A stretch of DNA of 24,138 nt from Pseudomonadota bacterium (GTDB taxonomy: Bacteria; SAR324; XYD2-FULL-50-16; JAHJRI01): assembly GCA_022360105.1 (NCBI GenBank), contig JAKSDL010000361.1, positions 1 through 24,138 on the forward strand. The letters run 5' to 3'. The notes under the pieces are model-generated. The model saw only the letters and a list, made by a program, of their open reading frames with translations. It had not been told where the DNA came from and made no database searches. Shown here piece after piece: positions 1 to 6,388 of this stretch (positions are counted from its first letter, which is position 1; every line of letters begins with the position of its first letter). The position numbers and the translations under genes are program-made.

Positions 1-132
1 TCCCTGCAAATCAAAGAGTTGTCGGCAGAGATCGTTACTGACACACTGAATATGATTTGCAAGTATCGCTCGGATGCAGAATTGGTGAAGCAGCATATAG
101 ATGATATTTCTCAACATGCAGGTCTGGCATGA
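1..132 (+). CDS. 3' end of an upstream gene, possibly a MoxR-type AAA+ ATPase
   Basis: The frame starting at base 1 stays open for 43 codons and ends in TGA at 130-132. That stop overlaps the ATG of the next gene as ATGA (129-132), the usual sign of translational coupling in an operon. The visible tail is helical and charged (it ends ISQHAGLA) and has no diagnostic motif. CoxE-like VWA proteins are commonly encoded directly after a MoxR/CoxD-type AAA+ ATPase, so such an ATPase is the likeliest identity. This is inference from context only; the ATPase core lies outside the window. Confidence 0.55.
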   Translation, partial: SLQIKELSAEIVTDTLNMICKYRSDAELVKQHIDDISQHAGLA

Positions 133-1511
133 TTGAAACAGTCCTTAGTTTTGTTTCATGTTCGCGAACAGCGGGCTTACGCATATCTTCAGCTGAGGTA
201 TTGGATTGTGTAAAACAGCTGGAATATATCGATTTGCTGGATGAACCACTGTTTAAGGATGTTTTGCGGGCGAATTTTGCCAAAAGCAGAAGAGAGCAAG
301 CGAAATTCGATCACTTGTATCAACTATTTTTCAAAGAATTACGCAGCGAAGCCAGTATCCCTCATACAGGGAGTGTGGCTGCCTGGTCGGATCAGTTGTT
401 AGATGAGATTGGGGAATCATTGGAAGGTGATGAAGCACTACCGGCCATTTTGGATTTTTTGAATGGCAATCCGTTAAGATACCTGGAACAAATTCGAAAT
501 TTACAGACCATGGACAGCAGTGAGGTTCAGGGGATTAATTCCAGCTTCGCTCCCCTGGTCAGGCGACTTGAAATCATGTCTCAAATTAATGCTGTTGGCA
601 CTGCGATCGAACGATTTCTGGCTAACAATCGCTCCAATATCAGCTGGGAAAACCGTAAAGCTATCGATATCAATTTCAGGGACAGACTGAATAGCGCCAG
701 ACGCCTTCTAAGGGAAGACCCGGAGGACTACTCGGAAGAGTCCAGCCAAGGGTCCTCTTATGAAGAGTACATGGGACAGTTGGGTCAAAAATCCTTCTTT
801 TCGCTCACAAAAAGAGAAATAGAAGAGATGAGGGATGTGATAGAGCAACTTGTCCGAAAGCTGAAAGACACTGCCCAGAGAAGGTATGCCAAGCAAAAAA
901 GAGGGGTGCTGGACATTAAAAAAACCCTGCGTATTGCTTCCCGTTATCAGGGGGTTCCTGTTGAACTGGTTTTTCGCAACAAACCAAAACGTAAAGGCAA
1001 AATTGTTACCCTTTGTGATGTTTCGGGATCTGTCTGGTCGGCGGCTAAGTTCATGTTGAACATGCTTTATTCCCTGCAGGATTGTTTTTTACAGGTTCGA
1101 AGTTTCATTTTCGTGTCTGACCTGGCGGAAGTAACCGAAACCTTTGAAAAATACGAAATCAACAAGGCAGTTGACAAGGCTCTAAAAGAAGCAGATATCA
1201 ATTACGACGCTTCAACCGATTATGGCCGAACGTTGCGTCAATTCAAAAAACATTATCTGGACATTTTAAACAAAAAGACAACTTTCATCATTATTGGTGA
1301 CGGCAGAACCAACTATACAAATCCTGAGGAAGACATTCTGGGAGAGATTCGTGATAAGTGCCGGCGCATAATCTGGCTGAATCCCGAAACACACTTGTTC
1401 TGGTATACTGGTGACAGCCGTATGAAAACATATGAAGCCTATTGCAATGAAGTCAGGCACTGCCAGAATCTGAACCAATTGCTGGATTTTATTAAAACAC
1501 TTGTCTTGTGA
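129..1511 (+). CDS. CoxE-like von Willebrand factor A (VWA) domain protein
   Basis: 460 residues. Residues 1-250 are mostly helical and carry no motif I recognise. From about 255 the sequence follows the CoxE-like VWA family: a basic lead-in (RGVLDIKKTLRIA, 258-270), then a strand ending in the metal-ion-dependent adhesion site DVSGS (D297, S299, S301), a possible MIDAS threonine at STDYG (T363) and a late aspartate in IIGDGR (D391). No signal peptide or membrane segment is seen, so it is probably cytoplasmic. CoxE/VWA proteins pair with MoxR AAA+ ATPases as chaperone-like machines that insert metals into, or activate, partner enzymes; the substrate here is unknown. The ATG at 129 overlaps the stop of the preceding gene, and AGGT at 120-123 can serve as ribosome binding site. 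The family call is firm; the function is not. Confidence 0.85.
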   Translation: MIETVLSFVSCSRTAGLRISSAEVLDCVKQLEYIDLLDEPLFKDVLRANFAKSRREQAKFDHLYQLFFKELRSEASIPHTGSVAAWSDQLLDEIGESLEGDEALPAILDFLNGNPLRYLEQIRNLQTMDSSEVQGINSSFAPLVRRLEIMSQINAVGTAIERFLANNRSNISWENRKAIDINFRDRLNSARRLLREDPEDYSEESSQGSSYEEYMGQLGQKSFFSLTKREIEEMRDVIEQLVRKLKDTAQRRYAKQKRGVLDIKKTLRIASRYQGVPVELVFRNKPKRKGKIVTLCDVSGSVWSAAKFMLNMLYSLQDCFLQVRSFIFVSDLAEVTETFEKYEINKAVDKALKEADINYDASTDYGRTLRQFKKHYLDILNKKTTFIIIGDGRTNYTNPEEDILGEIRDKCRRIIWLNPETHLFWYTGDSRMKTYEAYCNEVRHCQNLNQLLDFIKTLVL

Positions 1512-1557
1512 ACGGCAGGTTGATTGACATGACATCTGGGCGGGTGAAACATTTTTT

Positions 1558-1606
1558 GAAGACTGAAGACTGAAGACTGAAGACTGAAGACTGAAGACTG
1601 AAGACT
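1558..1606. repeat. Tandem array of GAAGACT, seven 7-bp copies
   Basis: Seven perfect uninterrupted copies of GAAGACT run from 1558 to 1606, starting 46 bp after the VWA gene stop. All three minus-strand frames across it are open, which creates spurious small ORFs (SLQSSVF repeats). There is no ribosome binding site and no other coding character. It resembles the intergenic heptanucleotide short tandem repeats (STRR) known from some cyanobacteria. Confidence 0.95.
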
Positions 1607-1679
1607 ACCAAATATCTGCACCCCGAAAAAACTTCAAAAAAGGGTTGCCAAAGGTCCTGCGAGAATCCATTTTTTATAA

Positions 1680-1727
1680 CCGCCAACCGCCAACCGCCAA
1701 CCGCCAACCGCCAACCGCCAACCGCCA
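1680..1727. repeat. Tandem array of CCGCCAA, six full copies plus a 6-base partial
   Basis: Six perfect copies of CCGCCAA (1680-1721) are followed by CCGCCA (1722-1727). The unit differs in sequence from the GAAGACT array 74 bp upstream but has the same 7-bp period and almost the same length (48 against 49 bp). It ends 8 bp before the -35 box of the rnpB promoter. Confidence 0.95.
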
Positions 1728-1735
1728 TCATCACC

Positions 1736-1764
1736 TTGCTAAAGGCCAAAACCACTGCTACAAT
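1736..1764 (+). promoter_or_regulatory. Sigma-70 type extended -10 promoter of rnpB
   Basis: -35 TTGCTA at 1736-1741, a 17-bp spacer and -10 TACAAT at 1759-1764, with a TG one base before the -10 (1756-1757). The predicted start is near 1771, which coincides with the 5' base of the RNase P RNA P1 helix at 1772. The agreement between the independently found promoter and RNA end supports both. Confidence 0.75.
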
Positions 1765-1771
1765 CTAAATC

Positions 1772-2161
1772 AAGTTGAGTTAGAAATGTAATCGCTGGCA
1801 GCTTTGACTGTCAGAGGAAAGTCCGGGCATCACAGAGCAGGATGCTGGCTAACGGCCAGAGGGGGCGACCCCATGGAAAGTGCCACAGAAAATACACCGC
1901 CGATGGTTCGGGAAACCGCTCACAGGTAAGGTTGAAAAGGTGGGAGAGGAAACTCTTTAATGTAAGAGCCCACCGCGGAAATGGTGACATTTCCGGCTAG
2001 GTAAACCCCATCTGATGCAAGTCCAAATAGAGTAGTGTCAATGGTTGCTCGCCTAGCTACTGGGTAGGATGCAAGAACGTTCGGGTAACTAAACGTCTAG
2101 ATAAATGATTACACGGTCGGTCTACCGACTGACAGAACCCGGCTTATTGATAACTCAGCTT
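1772..2161 (+). ncRNA. rnpB: RNase P RNA, bacterial class A
   Basis: Catalytic RNA of ribonuclease P, which removes 5' leaders from precursor tRNAs together with the RnpA protein. The hallmark class A blocks are present: GAGGAAAGTCCGGGC at 1814-1828 (5' strand of P4 region) and ACAGAACCCGGCTTA at 2132-2146 (3' strand of P4). The ends are defined by helix P1: AAGTTGAGTTA (1772-1782) pairs with TAACTCAGCTT (2151-2161) over 11 bp with one G-U pair. The resulting length of about 390 nt is normal for the class. No U-rich intrinsic terminator is evident before mobA begins 45 bp downstream, so read-through into mobA is possible. Confidence 0.97.
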
Positions 2162-2206
2162 CCAAACTATCCCCATTGCAGTCTTTAAATCTGATTTGAG
2201 TAATCA

Positions 2207-2836
2207 ATGACAATAAAATCGAAGCGTCAACAAGATCAGGTCTCAGCCATTATTCTGGCCGGCGGACAATCGAGCAGAATGGGCTCGGATAAAGCGTTGC
2301 TTCGGCTTAACAACGAAACCATGCTGGAACGAATAGTCCGTGTTGTCGAACCGATGGTGGGAAATATCGTCATTATGCTCTCCCAAACTTTGGCTTTACC
2401 CCCCAGCATGACATTTAATCAACAGAAGATTCAGATCGGCAGGGACAAAGAGAAAGAGCAGGGGCCGCTTCAGGGTATTGCTGATGGGTGCTCACTAATG
2501 CCGGAAAAAGCCGGGTTTGTGTTTGTTTTGTCATGTGATCTGCCTTTTGTCTCAAATGAGTGGCTGCAGAAACTTCTCGACAAAATCAAACAAAATAAAA
2601 GCATTGATGCGGTTTGCTCCCAACAGGGAGGTTACTTAAATCCCCTGCTAGCAGTTTACCAGTTTGCCGCGTTAAACAAAGCGCAGTCCCTCCTGAATCA
2701 AGGCAAACGAAGTTGCCTGGCGCTGCTGGACGATTGCTGCGTTTCGCCTCTACAGCCTGCAGGCGATGAGAAGCACCTGGTTTCAAATATCAATACTCCC
2801 GAAGAATACCAACAAGCCTTGAGATTACTGCCGTAA
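2207..2836 (+). CDS. mobA: Molybdenum cofactor guanylyltransferase MobA
   Basis: 209 residues, the usual MobA size. It transfers GMP from GTP to Mo-molybdopterin to give the MGD cofactor of DMSO-reductase-family enzymes; cytoplasmic. The nucleotide-binding signature is at the N-terminus, LAGGQSSRMGSDKALL (17-32), with the conserved Lys29. It is followed by GPLQGI (86-91), the metal-binding aspartate in CDLPF (D111) and the C-terminal NINTPEEY motif typical of the family. A MobA-related nucleotidyltransferase of other specificity (for example a MocA-like protein) is possible but less likely given the motif set. It stands alone, 45 bp after rnpB, with no other cofactor genes nearby. The ATG at 2207 has only a weak upstream purine stretch (TTGAG). 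Confidence 0.9.
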   Translation: MTIKSKRQQDQVSAIILAGGQSSRMGSDKALLRLNNETMLERIVRVVEPMVGNIVIMLSQTLALPPSMTFNQQKIQIGRDKEKEQGPLQGIADGCSLMPEKAGFVFVLSCDLPFVSNEWLQKLLDKIKQNKSIDAVCSQQGGYLNPLLAVYQFAALNKAQSLLNQGKRSCLALLDDCCVSPLQPAGDEKHLVSNINTPEEYQQALRLLP

Positions 2837-3279
2837 TCATTAAGGCTTATAGATAAATACCTGCAGGAAGAATATTTCATCTGCGTGAATACCCCCTGAC
2901 ACTTCCTTTCAAACGAAAATTCGTTTCTTCCCAAGACTGATAGCCATCTAGAGATTTGATCTCTTCTAAGTCCCGGTCGGATAATAATTTGGAAACAGTG
3001 AAAAATATAAATTATTGAAATCTCAATTTAAGTTTTGTGAACTCTCGTGTTTTGTAAATTTTTTGTTTTTTTTTATGTACTTTTTGTTCCAATTTGCTTT
3101 ATATAGGAAATATCTCTTGGATCGGTCTAGACCGGGAAGCCGGAATGAATGTCCTGAGTTTCGTGCACTAACTCACAAATGGATATTTATTAACGTTCAA
3201 AATGTGTTGATTTCCCGAATGTCTGTTTTATTGGGGTCACAGTACTGATGTTCGGGCTGAATTATCAAAGGAGAGCAAG
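2837..3279. other. Gene-free spacer between mobA and a small ORF
   Basis: 443 bp, AT-rich. It holds a short hairpin AGAGAT-TTG-ATCTCT (2950-2964) without a U-tract, a long T-rich stretch (about 3058-3082) and the 12-bp palindrome CGGTCTAGACCG (3123-3134). A 77-codon frame at 3015-3248 is rejected as a gene. I see no convincing promoter or RNA. Confidence 0.6.
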
Positions 3280-3501
3280 ATGATCCAAAGAAATCAAACT
3301 GACGTTTATAAAATTCACCAACAGAGAAGAGAGCAACTTCGAACTTTAAAAGGAGATTTCAAACCATCAAAAAATGAATTGGATAGCGCAAAAGCTAGTT
3401 TTTTTCAAAAAGGTGGGAAAATAACCACATTAAAAGTAACAAGTGAAACAAGACCTAGCGTCTGGGGTGATTTTGTGAAATCCAGAATTAAGGCGAGTTA
3501 G
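3280..3501 (+). CDS. Small hypothetical protein, 73 residues, with F-x-x-GG-K motif
   Basis: I do not recognise this gene with confidence. It has a strong ribosome binding site, AAAGGAG at 3267-3273, six bases before the ATG, which makes translation likely. The protein is very basic and soluble, with no signal peptide or membrane segment: a charged helical N-terminus (about 1-27), then SFFQKGGKITTLKV (40-53) and a C-terminal RPSVWGDFVKSRIK segment. The FxxKGGKIT block recalls the FLA-GGK motif near the C-terminus of SutA-like RNA-polymerase-binding small proteins, but this is from memory and weak. It is flanked by long gene-free stretches on both sides. Confidence 0.65.
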   Translation: MIQRNQTDVYKIHQQRREQLRTLKGDFKPSKNELDSAKASFFQKGGKITTLKVTSETRPSVWGDFVKSRIKAS

Positions 3502-4267
3502 CTGGCTTAGCCTTTGAATAAAGTGTCCGACACCTATCCCACATACCGATAAAAAGATAGAGAGACAAGAATAAGATTCAAGAGATTAAGTCGGGCACAT
3601 CCCTCCAATTGGTTGAAGTAATACATTTATCGTTAATTAATTTCCTCTCATTCTACCTTCAAAGAGAAATGATATAAATTTCTCTGCATTAGAAAGTGAG
3701 GCCAGGGCTGAAAACGTTCTGCAAATCAACTGACCTGCCGGTCAAACGAATCCTCACTCATAGCATCTTTATATGGCTGCCTATTTTTTCCGGTCTAGTC
3801 CTTTAGGTTTCAATCTGCTTGAAATTCAACGAAATAAGTTTGTACATGTTACCTAAGGTTTGATTCAATAAATCATGTAAATTTAGTGTTTTAGTAAATA
3901 AATTTATTAATTTATAAATTTTCATTTTTTATTTGAATTTTAACCCCATAAATGATTATAATTACAGCTTTTCTTCAGGTTTGGCTTCTGGAAGCGGTAA
4001 AACAATTGGAATTCACCGATTAAGCAGTATCAATCTCATTCCACGAATAGCTTCCTTTACAAAACGACCGGAATTGACCTAAATTTTAGTTTCGAATTTC
4101 GCAGTCACCCTGTATATACGGGAATGGACTGCCGACCCTTTCCTCCTCAAAAGGTCTGTGATATCTTTGATAATAGATCAGTATTGAGTATCCAAAGAAA
4201 AGGATAGTGTTTTTACCCGGATATGAGACACTTGAATTTTCAAACACCTAACCGGCTTCTCTAACGA
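3502..4267. other. Long gene-free region upstream of the Yej operon
   Basis: 766 bp with no supportable ORF on either strand. It contains GTGTCCGACAC (3523-3533, 5-bp arms), a perfect 8-bp hairpin AGAGAAAT/ATTTCTCT (3663-3670 and 3678-3685), TGACC-TGCC-GGTCA (3731-3744), and a compound inverted repeat at 4101-4132. A possible weak promoter for the operon is TTGATA (4167-4172), 16 bp, TATCCA (4189-4194). The AT-rich part at 3880-3960 has no recognisable structure. Confidence 0.6.
4101..4132. promoter_or_regulatory. Compound inverted repeat upstream of yejB
   Basis: GCAGTC (4101-4106) pairs with GACTGC (4127-4132), CCC (4108-4110) with GGG (4120-4122), and the centre is the 8-bp palindrome GTATATAC (4112-4119) with one bulged T. 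It lies 135 bp before the yejB start and just upstream of the weak promoter candidate. It may be an operator or an RNA hairpin; function unknown. Confidence 0.35.
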
Positions 4268-5302
4268 ATGACCAGCTATTTTATTCGCAGACTCTTACTA
4301 GTCATCCCCACCTTTCTCGGCATCACCCTCCTCGTTTTCGTCATCACCCGCTTCGTCCCCGGCGGCCCGGTGGATAAAATACTTTCGGAATCACAGCGAA
4401 TGAGCATGTCTGAGTCAGGAACTCCGGGTGGTTCACAACAATCGTCTCAGAACACATCGCCACTCTCCGAAGAGCAAATTCAGGAGTTAAAAGAGTTCTA
4501 TGGGTTTGATAAGCCTGTATTAGTGAGCTATTTTGAATGGCTGTTTAAAATCTTGAAATTCGACCTGGGAATATCAACAAGATACTACGATCCCGTTTGG
4601 GAAATCATCAAAGACAAACTTCCGGTTTCTATCTATTACGGAGTCGTTACAACAATACTCACTTACATAATTTGTATTCCGCTCGGTATTCTAAAGGCCA
4701 TTAAACACAAGACCTATGTCGATAATACATCGTCAGTGCTAATACTAGTCGGTTATGCACTTCCAGGTTTTATTGTAGCAATCATCCTTTTTGTGTGGCC
4801 AGCTGCTCGGTGGGACTGGTTTCCTTTGGGCGGATTTGTCAGTGAAGAATTTGAAGATTTGATCTTTATCGATCAGGTGTGGGATGTTATCTATCATTCG
4901 ATTTTGCCTATGATTGCCTATATGATTGGCGGTTTGGCAACAATGACTTTTTTAATGAAAAATACCCTGATGGACAATCTCTCAGCAGACTACGTTCGAA
5001 CTGCGATAGCAAAAGGTAAATCCTTCCGAGGTGCCGTATTCGGACATGCTTTTCGTAACAGCATCATTCCGTTAGCGACTCATTTTGGTAATAATATCAG
5101 TATGTTTTTGGCCGGTTCTTTCTTGATTGAAAAAGTTTTCAATATTGATGGTTTGGGTTTGTTAGGCTTCGAATCGCTAGTGGAAAGAGATTATCCGATA
5201 GTCCTGGGTGTTCTGGTTATCTCTTCCATTTTGGGATTACTAGGCAATATCCTATCTGACCTTTGTGTCGCCCTTGTAGATCCGAGGGTAAAGTTTGAAT
5301 AG
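4268..5302 (+). CDS. yejB: Oligopeptide ABC transporter permease, YejB-like
   Basis: 344 residues; inner-membrane subunit of a peptide importer. The N-terminus is the canonical first helix of the OppB/DppB family (about 8-30, ending FVPGGPVD). Further helices lie near 119-142, 155-177, 211-232, 275-290 and 312-335. The EAA-type loop that docks on the ATPase is at 240-263 (YVRTAIAKG, then HAFRNSIIP). The stretch IPLGILKAIKHKT (137-149) followed by VGYALPGF matches YejB more closely than OppB. Residues 40-68 form a Ser/Gln-rich periplasmic insertion. It is the first gene of a six-gene operon and overlaps yejE if a TTG start is used there. The ATG at 4268 has no clear ribosome binding site. Confidence 0.9.
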   Translation: MTSYFIRRLLLVIPTFLGITLLVFVITRFVPGGPVDKILSESQRMSMSESGTPGGSQQSSQNTSPLSEEQIQELKEFYGFDKPVLVSYFEWLFKILKFDLGISTRYYDPVWEIIKDKLPVSIYYGVVTTILTYIICIPLGILKAIKHKTYVDNTSSVLILVGYALPGFIVAIILFVWPAARWDWFPLGGFVSEEFEDLIFIDQVWDVIYHSILPMIAYMIGGLATMTFLMKNTLMDNLSADYVRTAIAKGKSFRGAVFGHAFRNSIIPLATHFGNNISMFLAGSFLIEKVFNIDGLGLLGFESLVERDYPIVLGVLVISSILGLLGNILSDLCVALVDPRVKFE

Positions 5303-5303
5303 C

Positions 5304-6359
5304 ATGGCAATGAAACTAAAGCTAAATCCACAGACTATTAAAAAGATCAAACGATTCCAATCAATTAGAAGAGGTTATGTTTCATTTTTATTTTTCTGCT
5401 TTTTATTGTTGATTGCCCTTTTCGCCGAATTGCTTATAAATAACAGGGCATTGTTGGTCTATGATGGAGACTCCCTATATTTTCCAACTTACGGATCAAT
5501 CATTCCCGGGAAAACCTTTGGATTAGATTATGAGTATGAGACCAACTACCGACAACTTCAAATCCAATATGAACAAGAAGGTAGCAGTAAATTCGTTGTA
5601 ATGCCATTGGTACCTTATAATCCATTTGAAATGGATTTAAGAGAAACAGAATTCCCACCCTTTCCACCATCACTGAAAGACAAACACTACTTGGGTACCG
5701 ATGAAATCGGCCGAGATATCCTGGCCAGGCTTATTTACGGTTTTAGAATTTGTATTACCTTTTCGCTGCTGTTGTTGATAATGAATTTTTCAATTGGCAT
5801 TACTTTAGGCTGTATAATGGGATATTGGGGGGGGAAGTTTGATTTGCTTTTCCAGCGATTGATAGAGATCTGGTCTTCTATCCCGTTTCTTTATGTAATT
5901 ATGATCATTGCCTCGATCGTGGTTCCAAATCTAATGATTTTAGTAATAATATCTGTGATTTTTGGCTGGATGGGGATTACCTGGTATATGCGCACCATGA
6001 CGTATAAAGAAAAAGCGCGAGAGTACGTTATGGCAGCAAAAGCGATGGGAGCCTCAAATTCAAGAATTGTCTTTAAACACATACTTCCCAACACTGTATC
6101 GCTAATTGTCACCTTTGTTCCTTTCTATGTTGCTGGCGGCATCAGTTCACTCACTGCGCTGGATTTTTTAGGATTTGGTTTACCTGCCCCGACACCTAGT
6201 TGGGGTGAGCTTTTGCAGCAAGGCACCAATAACTTACAAGCAATCTGGATTGTCTCTTCCACTGTGACTGCTTTGGTTGTAGTTATGGTCAGCATCACAT
6301 TTATCGGTGAGGCGATCAGGGAATCTGTCGACCCAAAAATGCACAGCACCTTTGAATAG
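5304..6359 (+). CDS. yejE: Oligopeptide ABC transporter permease, YejE-like
   Basis: Second inner-membrane subunit, 351 residues from this start. After the first helix comes a long periplasmic loop (LYFPTYGSIIPG and onward, roughly residues 55-115) that is characteristic of YejE and absent from DppC. Then follow the OppC/DppC hallmark LGTDEIGRDILAR, the EAA loop EYVMAAKAMGASNSRIVFKH and the terminal LDFLGFGLPAP block. ATG 5304 gives an N-terminus of the usual YejE length before the RRGY segment. A TTG at 5295, inside yejB, lies six bases after GAGGG (5284-5288) and is a credible alternative that would give an 8-bp overlap and translational coupling. Confidence 0.9.
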   Translation: MAMKLKLNPQTIKKIKRFQSIRRGYVSFLFFCFLLLIALFAELLINNRALLVYDGDSLYFPTYGSIIPGKTFGLDYEYETNYRQLQIQYEQEGSSKFVVMPLVPYNPFEMDLRETEFPPFPPSLKDKHYLGTDEIGRDILARLIYGFRICITFSLLLLIMNFSIGITLGCIMGYWGGKFDLLFQRLIEIWSSIPFLYVIMIIASIVVPNLMILVIISVIFGWMGITWYMRTMTYKEKAREYVMAAKAMGASNSRIVFKHILPNTVSLIVTFVPFYVAGGISSLTALDFLGFGLPAPTPSWGELLQQGTNNLQAIWIVSSTVTALVVVMVSITFIGEAIRESVDPKMHSTFE

Positions 6360-6388
6360 GAATTTAAACGGAAAGTCGTGAGAAAAAT

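Noticed and set aside
1558..1727. CRISPR array
   Set aside because: Repeat units are 7 bp, contiguous and without spacers; no cas genes are present.
1492..1755. Minus-strand ORFs rich in GGWRLAV and SLQSSVF repeats
   Set aside because: They are simply the two 7-bp arrays read in an open frame; no ribosome binding site, no non-repetitive coding character.
3015..3248. 77-codon plus-strand ORF with Phe-rich N-terminus
   Set aside because: Arises from a T-rich tract, has no ribosome binding site, shifts from Phe-rich to unrelated composition and has no recognisable motif.
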